Shown one piece after another: positions 52,272 to 63,204 of a stretch of DNA of 64,000 nucleotides (the first letter of the stretch is position 1; each line of letters opens with the position of its first letter). Source of the DNA: an uncultured Porphyromonadaceae bacterium (lineage in GTDB: Bacteria; Bacteroidota; Bacteroidia; Bacteroidales; Muribaculaceae). The stretch lies in the NCBI GenBank assembly GCA_900545955.1, contig URAU01000006.1:1-64000 (forward strand), given 5' to 3'. The notes beneath the pieces were generated by a model, which made no database searches, was not told the DNA's origin, and worked only from the letters and a program-made list of their open reading frames with translations. A program made the translations under genes and the position numbers.

Positions 52272-55200
52272 TCAACGGGCTGTTTTTTCAATCCATTTGC
52301 GGGCATTGACGAAGGCGTCGATCCAGGGGGTAAGGTCGTCGGCGCGGCGAGAGTCGGGGTAGAAAGCGCACTGCCAGGGGAATATGGCGCGCTCCAGGTG
52401 GGGCATCATGGCCAGATGGCGGCCGTCGGCCGAACAGAGAGCAGCTACCGCTCCGCGGGATCCGTTGGGGTTAGCCGGATAGGCGGTGTAGTTGTAGCGG
52501 GCGGCTATGTTGTAGTCTTTCAGGGAGCCGGGAAGCATGAAGCGGCCTTCGCCGTGGGCCACCCATATGCCGAGTTTCATGCCGGCGAGCGAGCCGAGCA
52601 TCACGCTGTTGTTGGCGGGAATCGTGAGGCCTACAAACTGCGATTCGAACTTATGGCTGATATTGTGGTCCATGTGCACGCGCTTTTTCTCTTCGATGAC
52701 GGAGTCGATGCCGCCGGGATTGAGCAGTCCGAGCTCCACCATCAGCTGGCAGCCGTTGCAGATGCCGAGGCTCAGGGTGTCGGGGCGCGAGTAGAAACGG
52801 CGGAGCGTCTCCTTGGCCGTTTCGTTCCAGCGGAATCCGCTTGCCCAGCCTTTGGCCGAACCGAGCACGTCGGAATTGGAGAAACCGCCGCAGAACACTA
52901 TCATACGGACGTCGTCGAGCGTTTCGCGGCCGCTCATGAGGTCGGTCATGTGGACGTCCTTCACGTCGAAACCGGCGAGGTAAAGCGAATAGGCCATCTC
53001 GCGGTCGCCGTTTACGCCTTTCTCTCTGATAATGGCGGCTTTCACGCCGGTAGCGGGGTGGGAGTAGCTGAGACCGCGCGAGGCGAGCGATCCGTCGAAC
53101 GCGGCGGGTATGGCGTAGCGCAGCGGCTGGCGGCCGTAGTTCTCGAAGCGCTCGGCGGCGCAGCGGCCGGCGCTCTGAAGTGTGTCGAGCAGATACGACG
53201 GCTCAAACCATACGTCGCGCAGATGGTCGATGCCCAGCAGGCGCTCGGCGCCGTCGTGCTCCAGAAGGACGACGCGTTCGGGGTGCGGACGGCCCACGGG
53301 GCAGTACCATACGTCGGCCTCGGTGAGGATGCGCTCCACGGCCGCGCGCTTGGCGTCGTCTACCTGAATCACCACGGCGGGATTCTCGGAGAAAAGAATT
53401 TTGATGAGGTCGGTCTCGCCGCGCGCCACGAAGCCCTCGGTGCTCACGGCAATGCCGCCGCGTGAGTTGGCGAAGGCCATTTCAAGCAGGGTGGTTATGA
53501 GACCGCCGGCCGAGACGTCGTGCATGGCCAGCAGACGGTCTGTGGCTACAAGTTTCTGCACGGCAGCGAAGGCACGGCTGAAATAGGCGGCATCCTTTAC
53601 GGTGGGAACGTCGGAGCCGATGCTGTTGAGGCTCTGGGCGAAGGCTGAGCCTCCAAGGCGGAGTGCATCGGCCGAGAAATCGATGTAGAAGAGCTGCGAC
53701 TTGGCTTTCTGACGGAGCACGGGACTGACCGTACGGCGCACGTCGGCGGTCTCGCCGGCGGCGGAGATGATTACGGTTCCCGGAGCGTAGACCTTGCCGT
53801 CGGCGTATTTCTGCGTCATCGAAAGGGAGTCTTTGCCCGTGGGGATGTTGATGCCGAGAGCCACTGCGAAATCGCTGCACGCCTCGACGGCACGATAGAG
53901 CGCGGCGTCCTCGCCGGGATTCTTACAGGGCCACATCCAGTTGGCGCTGAGCGATACGCTCTTGAGGCCCTCGCTGAGCGGAGCTCCAACTATGTTGGTG
54001 AGAGCCTCGGCCACAGCCATCACTGAGCCCTTGGCAGAGTCGGCCAGAGCCACCTGGGGCGCATGGCCGATGGAAGTGGCGATACCGGAGTGGCCCGTAT
54101 AGTCGAGCGCGACCACACCGCAGTCGCTCAGCGGGAGCTGAATCTCTCCCTGGCACTGCTGGCGCGCCACACGCCCTGTTACGGAGCGGTCTACCTTGTT
54201 TGTCAGCCAGTCCTTGCAGGCCACGGCTTCGAGCGAGAGCACGTTGCGGAGATACTCCGGCAGGTGCTCGGCGGTATATTCAGGCTCCTTGTATGAGAGT
54301 TCGATGGTATTGTCGGTGATTACGGTCTTGGGAGAGTTGCCGAACATATCGGCCATCTCGAGATTTATGGGCTTGCGGCCACGCGAGTCGGAGAACACGA
54401 AGCGGTGGTCGCCCGTGGTTTCGCCGACCACATACATCGGGGCGCGCTCGCGCTGGGCCACGCGCTCCACATAGGGGATGTCGGCGGCGTTGACCACCAT
54501 GCCCATGCGCTCCTGGCTTTCATTGCCCACGATTTCCTTGGCCGAGAGCGTCTTGTCGCCCACGGGAAGCGAATCGAGGTCGATGTGACCGCCGGTCTCC
54601 TCGACCAGCTCGGAGAGCGCGTTGAGATGGCCTCCGGCGCCATGGTCGTGGATCGAGACGACCGGATTCCGGTCGGCCTCGGCCAGGGCGCGGATCACGT
54701 TGGCCACGCGCTTCTGCATCTCTGGGTTGGCGCGCTGCACGGCGTTGAGCTCGATAGCGTTGGCGTACTGGCCGGTTTCCACCGAGCTGACGGCGCCGCC
54801 GCCCATACCGATACGATAGTTGTCGCCACCCATCACCACAACTTTCTGACCCGGGTCGGGCGTGCCTTTTATTGCGTCTTTCTTAGCCGCGAAGCCCACG
54901 CCACCGGCAAGCATGATTACCTTGTCGTAGGCATACATGCGGCCGTTTTCGTCGTGCTCGAAAGTGAGCAGCGAGCCGCAGATCAGGGGCTGGCCGAACT
55001 TGTTGCCGAAATCGCTGGCGCCGTTGGATGCCTTGATGAGAATTTCCGAGGGCGTCTGGTAGAGCCATACGCGCGGATTCATCATCAGTTCCCATTTGTG
55101 GGCGGCGCTCAGGCGCGGATAGGATGTCATGTAGACGGCTGTTCCGGCGATGGGGAGCGACGCGCGTCCGCCGCCGAGGCGGTCGCGGATTTCGCCGCCT

Positions 55201-56000
55201 GTGCCCGTGGCGGCGCCGTTGAAGGGTTCTACGGTGGTGGGGAAATTATGAGTCTCGGCCTTGAGCGAGATTACGGTGTCGAGGTCCTTTACCTCGAAGT
55301 AGTCGGGACGGTCGGGATTGACGGGGGCGAACTGCTGCACCGTCGGACCCTCGACGAAGGCCACATTGTCCTTGTAGGCCGATACGAGCCGGTTGGGGTT
55401 TTCCTGCGAAGTGCGTTTGATGAGCTTGAAGAGCGACTGCGGTTTCTCCTGGCCGTCGATTATGAACGAGCCGTTGAAAATCTTGTGGCGGCAGTGCTCG
55501 GAATTCACCTGCGAGAAGCCGAATACCTCGGAATCGGTGAGCGGGCGGCCGAGTTTCTTTGCAAGCGAGTCGAGGTATGCCTCTTCCTCGGGGCTGAGCG
55601 CCAGACCCTCTGTGCGGTTGTACTCATGGATATCGGAAATGTGGACAATCGGCTCCGGCCGGCGGTCGACGTGGAACACGCGGCTGTTGAGGCCGTCGGG
55701 ATAAAGGCGCGAGAGCATGCGGTCGAATACCGGCTCCGCACCTTCGGGCACGCGGGTGAACACCTCTATGCGCGAGATACCCGTGAGACCCATGTTCTGG
55801 GCGATTTCCACGGCGTTGGTGCTCCAGGGGGTTATCATTTCCCTGCGCGGGCCGATGAAACGGCCTTTGAGCGAAGTCCCCGCCACGGGGCGTGCGCCAG
55901 AGAAGGCCCATTGAAGTTTCTGCTTCTCGACGTCGGAGAGGCGATGGTCGGTCTCCACTGCATAGACGGTGGCTGCACCTTGTTTGAAAAACTGAACCAT
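52272..56000 (-). CDS. purL: Phosphoribosylformylglycinamidine synthase
   Basis: A 1242-aa full-length (large-type) FGAM synthase of purine synthesis. It converts FGAR, glutamine and ATP to FGAM. The N-terminal PurS-like part is followed by the two AIRS-type ATPase halves, with EVFGFSQVNSEHCRHKIFNG, TVEPFNGAATGTGGEIRD and HDHGAGGHLNALSELVEETG. The C-terminal class I glutaminase has the nucleophile in LGICNGCQ and the catalytic His in WVAHGEGRF. This single-chain form is typical of Bacteroidota. It is 70 nt downstream of the Dabb gene. Confidence 0.97.
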   Translation of the reverse strand: MVQFFKQGAATVYAVETDHRLSDVEKQKLQWAFSGARPVAGTSLKGRFIGPRREMITPWSTNAVEIAQNMGLTGISRIEVFTRVPEGAEPVFDRMLSRLYPDGLNSRVFHVDRRPEPIVHISDIHEYNRTEGLALSPEEEAYLDSLAKKLGRPLTDSEVFGFSQVNSEHCRHKIFNGSFIIDGQEKPQSLFKLIKRTSQENPNRLVSAYKDNVAFVEGPTVQQFAPVNPDRPDYFEVKDLDTVISLKAETHNFPTTVEPFNGAATGTGGEIRDRLGGGRASLPIAGTAVYMTSYPRLSAAHKWELMMNPRVWLYQTPSEILIKASNGASDFGNKFGQPLICGSLLTFEHDENGRMYAYDKVIMLAGGVGFAAKKDAIKGTPDPGQKVVVMGGDNYRIGMGGGAVSSVETGQYANAIELNAVQRANPEMQKRVANVIRALAEADRNPVVSIHDHGAGGHLNALSELVEETGGHIDLDSLPVGDKTLSAKEIVGNESQERMGMVVNAADIPYVERVAQRERAPMYVVGETTGDHRFVFSDSRGRKPINLEMADMFGNSPKTVITDNTIELSYKEPEYTAEHLPEYLRNVLSLEAVACKDWLTNKVDRSVTGRVARQQCQGEIQLPLSDCGVVALDYTGHSGIATSIGHAPQVALADSAKGSVMAVAEALTNIVGAPLSEGLKSVSLSANWMWPCKNPGEDAALYRAVEACSDFAVALGINIPTGKDSLSMTQKYADGKVYAPGTVIISAAGETADVRRTVSPVLRQKAKSQLFYIDFSADALRLGGSAFAQSLNSIGSDVPTVKDAAYFSRAFAAVQKLVATDRLLAMHDVSAGGLITTLLEMAFANSRGGIAVSTEGFVARGETDLIKILFSENPAVVIQVDDAKRAAVERILTEADVWYCPVGRPHPERVVLLEHDGAERLLGIDHLRDVWFEPSYLLDTLQSAGRCAAERFENYGRQPLRYAIPAAFDGSLASRGLSYSHPATGVKAAIIREKGVNGDREMAYSLYLAGFDVKDVHMTDLMSGRETLDDVRMIVFCGGFSNSDVLGSAKGWASGFRWNETAKETLRRFYSRPDTLSLGICNGCQLMVELGLLNPGGIDSVIEEKKRVHMDHNISHKFESQFVGLTIPANNSVMLGSLAGMKLGIWVAHGEGRFMLPGSLKDYNIAARYNYTAYPANPNGSRGAVAALCSADGRHLAMMPHLERAIFPWQCAFYPDSRRADDLTPWIDAFVNARKWIEKTAR

Positions 56001-56070
56001 GAGGATATTTTTGGATTGGTTGAGGGGTGGGAAAAAGGCTTGATTTTAGACTCCGGGTAGGGAATGGCGT

Positions 56071-56364
56071 TCAGCACTCGTAGTCGACGCAGGCACGCTC
56101 CTCCTTGCAGTCGGCAAGGAGCGAGGCGGCGGCCACATGGGCCGGATGCTTCGCGTAGACTTCGACGTCGGCCATAGTGGGAACTGTGGCCGTAAGCACT
56201 ACGTCCCACTTTTCTGCGGGATTGCTGTTGATGCCTACTTCCATCGAGCGGAGGCATTCGATCTGTGCGGGGAGGGCGAGGAGCGCCTCCTTGAATTTCT
56301 CGGCGGTAGCGCGTCGGCTTTCGCTGGAGCTGGAGAGGCGGAACATTACGATATGTTTTACCAT
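56071..56364 (-). CDS. Dabb domain protein
   Basis: A 97-aa stress-responsive alpha/beta-barrel (Dabb) protein. ATG 56364 gives MVKHIVMFRLSSSSE, the typical Dabb opening, followed by an EKFKEALLALPAQIECLRSM helix and an EVYAKHPAHVAAA stretch. The upstream in-frame ATG at 56400 lies in the REP element and is rejected. Dabb proteins form dimeric barrels of diverse or unknown function. Three Cys residues near the C-terminus (CKEERACVDYEC) are unusual. It precedes purL. Confidence 0.8.
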   Translation of the reverse strand: MVKHIVMFRLSSSSESRRATAEKFKEALLALPAQIECLRSMEVGINSNPAEKWDVVLTATVPTMADVEVYAKHPAHVAAASLLADCKEERACVDYEC

Positions 56365-56391
56365 TGCAGTATTGTTTTCGAAATTGATTTT

Positions 56392-56416
56392 CGGATGCAC
56401 CGGGGTGCATCCCTAC
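56392..56416. repeat. REP unit, third copy
   Basis: CGGATGCACCGGGGTGCATC followed by CCTAC is the inverse of the unit at 26185-26210, with one changed loop base and the same 9-bp palindrome. It lies between an ABC-F gene and a Dabb gene and supports a dispersed REP family. Confidence 0.65.
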
Positions 56417-56473
56417 TCTTTGGTGGCCAAGGCGTATATCCAGGCCTGTATCTTATAATAAATAATAAAACCT

Positions 56474-56517
56474 CAAAGGGGTTGAGGCACCGCGCGGCGG
56501 GTGTCTCAACCCCTTTG
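56474..56517 (-). terminator. Terminator of the ABC-F gene
   Basis: CAAAGGGGTTGAG (56474-56486) and CTCAACCCCTTTG (56505-56517) form a perfect 13-bp stem with an inner CACC/GGTG. On the minus strand it is followed by AGGTTTTATTATTTATT. It ends the ABC-F transcript just after its stop. Confidence 0.8.
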
Positions 56518-56526
56518 TATGGGGAA

Positions 56527-58146
<1,620 letters not shown>

Positions 58147-58171
58147 GTGATGAACGACGGTGGATGTTCGC

Positions 58172-58210
58172 GGCCTCCGGGGCAGGGAGAAAGGAGGGTA
58201 TCCGGAGGCC
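58172..58210 (-). promoter_or_regulatory. Leader stem-loop of the ABC-F gene
   Basis: GGCCTCCGG (58172-58180) and CCGGAGGCC (58202-58210) form a perfect 9-bp stem 26 nt upstream of the ATG. On the minus strand the loop reads CCCTCCTTTCTCC, which resembles the CCUCCUUUCU end of Bacteroidota 16S rRNA. A -7-like TAACTTCG (one mismatch) lies at 58223-58230. Leader stems control some ABC-F genes, but a peptide leader is not seen here. Confidence 0.45.
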
Positions 58211-58312
58211 TGAAATTTTCCGCGAAGTTACAAAAAAATTCCCACATTTGCCAATGGCAGGCCGAGTTGGCCCTACGGGTGAGTGCCGCTTCCGACTCTG
58301 GGGCGAGGCAGC

Positions 58313-60493
58313 TCAGTTGCCGAGTTCGGAAAGGAATTTTATGCGCATGAGGCGGATTTCGTCTTCGCTGTATTCCGAGCCGAGTTCCTGGATGGCGTCT
58401 TCGAGCGAGTCGGAGTCGGCCTCCTTGAAGTACTCGAAGATGTCCTCCTGGTGGTCTTCGTCGATTACCTCGTTGATGAAGTAGTTGATGTTGATTTTGG
58501 TGCCGGAATATACGATTGCTTCGATTTCGCTGAGCAGTTCGCCGAACTCCATGCATTTGGAGTTGGCCAGCTCGTCGAGGTCAATCTTGCGGTCGATAGC
58601 CTGGATGATGGAGATTTTGATGCGGCTCTTGTTGGCTACGGAGCGTACGCGCAGGTCCTCCGGGCGCTCGATTTCGTTTTCCTCCACGTGGGTTTTGATT
58701 ACCTTGAGGAACTCCTCGCCGTAGCGTTTGGCCTTGCCGGCGCCTACGCCGGTGATGTTCTGCAGCTCCTCCATCGTTACCGGATAGGTGGTAGCCATGG
58801 CTTCGAGCGACGGGTCCTGGAAAATCACGTAAGGAGGCAGGCTGTAGTGTTTCGCGATTTTTTTCCGGAGGTCCTTGAGAATAGAATAGAGCTCGGGGTC
58901 GACAGCGCATGCAGCTCCGCTCTTTACGGGCGTCTCCTCTTCCTCCTCGTTGAAGTCGTTATCCTCCACAATCTTGAAGGCAACGGGCTTCTTGAGGAAT
59001 GCCGAGCCTTTCGGAGTGATTTTTATCAGTCCGAAATTCTCAATCTCGCGGTCGAGGTAACCGGCGATTATGGCCTGTCGGATTACGGTGTTGAGTCGGC
59101 GGCGGTCTGCCTTCGGGAGCGAGCCGAATACGTCGAGGTCCTCGTGGTGGTAATTCCGCACTTCGGAGGTCTCGCGGCCGCTGACCACGTCGATAATATG
59201 TTCTGCCTTGAATTTATCTTTCAGAGCCGCCACGGTTTCGAGTATGGCGGAAAGTTCTTCTTTTGCGTCCACTTGTTTTTTCGGGTTTAAACAGTTGTCG
59301 CAGTTCCCACAGTTGTCGGCGGGATATTCCTCGCCGAAATAGTGGAGGAGGGTTTTGCGCCTGCATACCGACGATTCGGCGTAGTGGGCCGTTTCGGCAA
59401 GGAGCTGCTTGCCGATTTCCTGCTCGGTGACGGGCTTTCCCTGAATGAATTTTTCCATTTTCTTCAGGTCCTTGGCCGAGTAGAACGTAAGGCACTGGCC
59501 TTCTCCGCCGTCGCGCCCGGCGCGCCCGGTCTCCTGATAGTAGCCCTCGAGGCTCTTGGGCATATCGTAGTGGATTACGTAGCGCACGTCGGGTTTGTCG
59601 ATGCCCATGCCGAATGCAATGGTAGCCACGATTACGTCGACCTGCTCCAGCAGGAATGCGTCCTGGTTGGCGGAGCGGGTGGCGGCATCCATGCCGGCAT
59701 GGTAGGGGAGAGCCTTGATATTGTTCACCTTGAGGAGTTCGGCCATTTCCTCGACCTTTTTGCGGCTGAGGCAATAGATAATGCCGGATTTTCCCTCGCG
59801 GTTTTTGATGAACTTGATTATGTCGCGGTCGGTATTGGCGGTTTTGGGTCGGATTTCGTAGTAAAGGTTCGCACGATTGAAGCTCGACTTGAATACGACT
59901 GCGTCGGTCATTCCGAGGTTCTTCTGAATGTCGTGCTGTACCTTGGGGGTTGCCGTTGCCGTGAGGGCGATGACGGGATGCTGGCTGATTTCGTTGATTA
60001 TGGGGCGGATGCGGCGGTATTCCGGCCGGAAATCGTGGCCCCACTCCGAAATGCAGTGGGCTTCGTCGACGGCATAGAACGAGATGGGAACTGTCTTGAG
60101 AAATTCAATGTTTTCCTCTTTCGTCAGCGATTCGGGCGCCACATAGAGCAGTTTGGTCTTGCCCGACAGGACGTCGGTTTTCACCTGATCGATGGCGCTG
60201 CGGTTGAGCGACGAATTCAGAAAGTGAGCGATTCCGTCGTCGGTCGAGAAATTGCGCATTGCGTCGACCTGGTTTTTCATCAGGGCGATGAGCGGCGAAA
60301 TCACTATCGCTGTACCCTCCATGAGTAGGGCGGGCAACTGATAGCAGAGCGATTTTCCGCCGCCAGTGGGCATGAGCACGAACACGTCGTGTCCTCCCAT
60401 CAGCGAAAGGATAATCTCTTCCTGGTTTCCTTTGAAAGTGTCGAAACCAAAGTTTTCTTTAAGTGTCTGAGCGAGCAGTTGCCGTTGGTTCAT
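58313..60493 (-). CDS. recQ: ATP-dependent DNA helicase RecQ
   Basis: A 726-aa RecQ-family helicase acting in recombination and replication repair. Motifs: Walker A MPTGGGKS (41-48), DEAH at 143-146 with HCISEWGHDFRPEYRRI, GMGIDKPDVRYVIHYDMPK, QETGRAGRDGG. The RQC zinc site has CRRKTLLHYF and NCGNCDNC. A C-terminal HRDC-like domain (about 530-605) has YPVTMEELQNITGVGAGKAK, followed by a further 115-residue acidic tail. It is 87 nt after clpX on the same strand; a near-consensus TATCTTTA box 25 nt upstream might give it its own promoter. Confidence 0.95.
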   Translation of the reverse strand: MNQRQLLAQTLKENFGFDTFKGNQEEIILSLMGGHDVFVLMPTGGGKSLCYQLPALLMEGTAIVISPLIALMKNQVDAMRNFSTDDGIAHFLNSSLNRSAIDQVKTDVLSGKTKLLYVAPESLTKEENIEFLKTVPISFYAVDEAHCISEWGHDFRPEYRRIRPIINEISQHPVIALTATATPKVQHDIQKNLGMTDAVVFKSSFNRANLYYEIRPKTANTDRDIIKFIKNREGKSGIIYCLSRKKVEEMAELLKVNNIKALPYHAGMDAATRSANQDAFLLEQVDVIVATIAFGMGIDKPDVRYVIHYDMPKSLEGYYQETGRAGRDGGEGQCLTFYSAKDLKKMEKFIQGKPVTEQEIGKQLLAETAHYAESSVCRRKTLLHYFGEEYPADNCGNCDNCLNPKKQVDAKEELSAILETVAALKDKFKAEHIIDVVSGRETSEVRNYHHEDLDVFGSLPKADRRRLNTVIRQAIIAGYLDREIENFGLIKITPKGSAFLKKPVAFKIVEDNDFNEEEEETPVKSGAACAVDPELYSILKDLRKKIAKHYSLPPYVIFQDPSLEAMATTYPVTMEELQNITGVGAGKAKRYGEEFLKVIKTHVEENEIERPEDLRVRSVANKSRIKISIIQAIDRKIDLDELANSKCMEFGELLSEIEAIVYSGTKININYFINEVIDEDHQEDIFEYFKEADSDSLEDAIQELGSEYSEDEIRLMRIKFLSELGN

Positions 60494-60580
60494 GGAGATT
60501 GGATTGTGAGAGGTTAAAGATATGGGAGAAAGAGCCGGGGTGCCGAAGCCCGGGGCGGTGCGGCTTGCGCGCCGGGCGCG

Positions 60581-61843
60581 TCAGTCGCGGCTGTCGATGC
60601 CTTTGTTGAGCTCGAAGTGCGATTTGCGGAGTTTTTCCTCCACATATTTCCCGTCGACCTTGAATGTGCGTCGCTGGGAGGATGGGAGCTCAAACATGGC
60701 GTCGATCATCACCGTCTCGACGATTGCACGCAGGCCGCGTGCGCCGAGTTTGTATTCGATAGCTTTGTCTACGATGGTGTCGAGGGCGTCGGGCTCGAAG
60801 GTGAGCTTTATGCCGTCCATCGCGAAAAGCTTCTGATACTGGAGGGTGATGGCGTTTTTCGGCTCTGTGAGGATGCGTCGCAGCGCGGTGCGGTCGAGAG
60901 GCTCGAGATGCGTCAGGATAGGGAGGCGGCCTATGATTTCGGGAATCAGGCCGAAGGATTTGAGGTCCTGCGGTGCCACGAAGTTAAGCAGGTTGTCGCG
61001 GTCGACGCTCCGGCGCATGGGATCGGTGGCGAAGCCCACCGAGTGGGTGTTGAGCCTTTGGGCGATCTTGCGTTCGATGCCGTCGAATGCGCCTCCGCAG
61101 ATGAATAGGATGTTCTTGGTATCTACGGGAATCATGCGCTGCTCGGGATGCTTGCGTCCCCCCTGGGGAGGCACGTTCACGATAGAGCCTTCAAGGAGCT
61201 TGAGCAGCCCCTGCTGCACGCCTTCGCCGCTTACGTCGCGCGTAATCGAGGGGTTGTCGCCCTTGCGGGCGATTTTGTCGATTTCGTCGATAAACACGAT
61301 GCCGCGCTCGGCGCGGGCCACGTCGTAGTCGGCCACCTGAAGCAGGCGTGTGAGGAGGCTTTCGATATCCTCTCCCACATAGCCGGCCTGAGTCAGGACC
61401 GTGGCGTCGACAATCGTGAACGGCACGTCGAGCATCCGTGCGATGGTTTTGGCCAGAAGGGTCTTGCCCGTTCCGGTGGGACCCACGAGCACTATGTTGC
61501 TCTTCTCGATGTCGACGTCGTCGGTGGGCTGGCTCAGGCGTTTGTAGTGGTTGTAGACTGCCACGGCGAGATATCGCTTGGCGGCGTCCTGCCCGATTAC
61601 GTACTGGTCGAGATGGGCAACGATATCTTTCGGCTTCGGCAATTTGCCGAGGTCAAGTTTGGGAAGTTTTTTCTTTTTGCCGTCCGAATCGAGCCCGCGG
61701 AAATCATTCAGCAGCTCGTGGATATTGTCGGCGCATTCGGCGCAGAGAAATATGTCGCTGCTTATACCGGAGGGAATCATCACTTCGCTGTGGGATGCCG
61801 GCCGGCCGCAGAACGCGCAGCATTCTTCTTTCTTTTTTGCCAT
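60581..61843 (-). CDS. clpX: ATP-dependent protease ATPase subunit ClpX
   Basis: A 420-aa AAA+ unfoldase that feeds substrates to ClpP. The N-terminal C4 zinc domain has C9, C12, C34 and C37. Walker A is GPTGTGKT (121-128), Walker B FIDEID (184-189), and the sensor region contains GRLPILTHLEPLD. NTHSVGFAT is the counterpart of the IGF region for ClpP docking. It lies 254 nt after clpP on the same strand; no clear promoter or terminator is seen in that gap. Confidence 0.97.
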   Translation of the reverse strand: MAKKKEECCAFCGRPASHSEVMIPSGISSDIFLCAECADNIHELLNDFRGLDSDGKKKKLPKLDLGKLPKPKDIVAHLDQYVIGQDAAKRYLAVAVYNHYKRLSQPTDDVDIEKSNIVLVGPTGTGKTLLAKTIARMLDVPFTIVDATVLTQAGYVGEDIESLLTRLLQVADYDVARAERGIVFIDEIDKIARKGDNPSITRDVSGEGVQQGLLKLLEGSIVNVPPQGGRKHPEQRMIPVDTKNILFICGGAFDGIERKIAQRLNTHSVGFATDPMRRSVDRDNLLNFVAPQDLKSFGLIPEIIGRLPILTHLEPLDRTALRRILTEPKNAITLQYQKLFAMDGIKLTFEPDALDTIVDKAIEYKLGARGLRAIVETVMIDAMFELPSSQRRTFKVDGKYVEEKLRKSHFELNKGIDSRD

Positions 61844-62097
61844 CTGAGTGTTTGATGTTCAGTTGGAAATAGTGAAGTCGTGTAAACTTTTTCTTTATTG
61901 GCTTCATGAAACGTCCTCTTCAGGAATCTGGCCTCTTTTTGATAGACTTCACCCTCTTTTCGGTCACGATGGCGGCATCGCTCCCTTAAATTCGGGTAAA
62001 ATCCCCTCAAAAATAGCCTCAAATTCTATTTGAAGAAAAAGTTTAAATGACTTCGGTTATTGGAAACTTTCGGTGCGATAGGCTGGAGAGCGGTGCA

Positions 62098-62805
62098 TCA
62101 GAGATTGATGCCCTTTGTGTTCTGCCGGATCAGCACGCTGTCGATCATGCCATAGTCCTTTGCTTCCTGGGCTGTCATCCAGTAGTCGCGGTCGGAATCG
62201 CGCTCTACTTTGTCGAAAGGCTGCCCGGAGTGTGTGGCGATGATGTTGTAAAGCTCTTTCTTGAGCTTCTGGATTTCGCGGGCTGTAATCTCGATGTCGG
62301 AAGCCTGACCCTGTGCACCGCCCATAGGCTGGTGAATCATCACGCGCGAGTGGGGGAGGGCGAAGCGCTTCCCCTTTTCGCCGGCCACGAGGAGCACGGC
62401 GGCCATCGATGCTGCCATGCCGGTGCATACGGTGGCCACGTCGCTGTTGATATACTGCATGGTGTCGTAAATGCCCAGACCGGCGTAGACCGATCCGCCG
62501 GGCGAGTTGAGATAGAGAGTCACGTCCTTACCGGGATCGGCTGAATCGAGATAAAGAAGCTGTGCCTGCACCACGTTGGCAGAATAGTCGTTCACATCGG
62601 TGCCGAGGAATATGATGCGATCCATCATCAGGCGGGAGAATACATCCATCTGGGCTACGTTGAGCTGGCGCTCCTCTATGATGGTGGGGGAGATGTAGCT
62701 TGACCGGATGGCCTGGTTGGTGGCGGATGTGAACTGGTCGAGTGCGAGACCGTTCATCCCGAGGTGTTTCACCGCATAGTTGCGGAAGTCGTTGTTGTTA
62801 TTCAT
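62098..62805 (-). CDS. clpP: ATP-dependent Clp protease proteolytic subunit
   Basis: A 235-aa serine protease forming the ClpP tetradecamer. ATG 62805 (MNNNNDF) is chosen; a longer in-frame ORF is not credible. The catalytic Ser is S133 in TGMAASMAAVLLV, the His is H158 in SRVMIHQPMGG, and the Asp lies in RDSDRDYW (203-207). It has a 30-residue N-terminal extension beyond mature E. coli ClpP, perhaps a processed propeptide. Promoter at 62862-62869, leader hairpin at 62833-62850. Confidence 0.97.
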   Translation of the reverse strand: MNNNNDFRNYAVKHLGMNGLALDQFTSATNQAIRSSYISPTIIEERQLNVAQMDVFSRLMMDRIIFLGTDVNDYSANVVQAQLLYLDSADPGKDVTLYLNSPGGSVYAGLGIYDTMQYINSDVATVCTGMAASMAAVLLVAGEKGKRFALPHSRVMIHQPMGGAQGQASDIEITAREIQKLKKELYNIIATHSGQPFDKVERDSDRDYWMTAQEAKDYGMIDSVLIRQNTKGINL

Positions 62806-62832
62806 AATGATGTAGTATGCTTGATTTATGGG

Positions 62833-62850
62833 CACGCCCGTCGGGGCGTG
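62833..62850 (-). promoter_or_regulatory. Leader hairpin of clpP
   Basis: CACGCCC and GGGCGTG form a perfect 7-bp GC-rich stem with a 4-nt loop, 28 nt upstream of the clpP ATG. It lies just inside the predicted transcript start and may affect stability or translation. Confidence 0.4.
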
Positions 62851-62861
62851 GTTTCGTAATT

Positions 62862-62869
62862 CAAAGATA
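62862..62869 (-). promoter_or_regulatory. -7 box of clpP
   Basis: The minus strand reads TATCTTTG, a full TAnnTTTG match in an AT-rich stretch, giving a leader of about 50 nt. No exact TTTG -33 is seen. Confidence 0.5.
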
Positions 62870-62979
62870 GTAAAAAAATATATGAAATAAAGAAGTGTTG
62901 TGTAAAAATTCGGACTGCGTGAGGAAAAAACATCCATGAGGCCTTTGTGGGGGTGAGCGAGCCCCATGTGTTGTCGCCA

Positions 62980-63039
62980 CATCGGCTAATTCGGCAGCTG
63001 CATCGGCTAAGCTGTAGCTGCATCCGCTAATCTAATCTG
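62980..63039. repeat. Short imperfect tandem repeat
   Basis: Three units of 19-21 bp begin CATCGGCTAAT, CATCGGCTAAG and CATCCGCTAAT at 62980, 63001 and 63021, the first two ending AGCTG. They lie between clpP and tig. They may be a minor variable repeat or binding-site array; no protein is predicted. Confidence 0.5.
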
Positions 63040-63115
63040 TAGGTATATAACAATAATCATGCCAATTATGTTAGGGCGGTTGAGATGGAGCGTCGGTGGA
63101 ATACACTCGCCATCC

Positions 63116-63153
63116 AAAAAAACAGGCGTTGTGTCGAATTTCGACACAACGCC
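63116..63153 (-). terminator. Terminator of trigger factor
   Basis: A perfect palindrome from 63124 to 63153 (AGGCGTTGTGTCGAA and its complement) is followed on the minus strand by G and seven T residues. It is a strong rho-independent terminator for tig, transcribed toward it. Confidence 0.88.
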
Positions 63154-63204
63154 TTGGCAATGTATAAAATATACGGCAATTGATAGCGGGGGAGCCGGCA
63201 GGGC

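Noticed and set aside
54405..56060. 551-codon plus-strand ORF opposite purL
   Set aside because: It is an antisense shadow of a conserved, intact gene.
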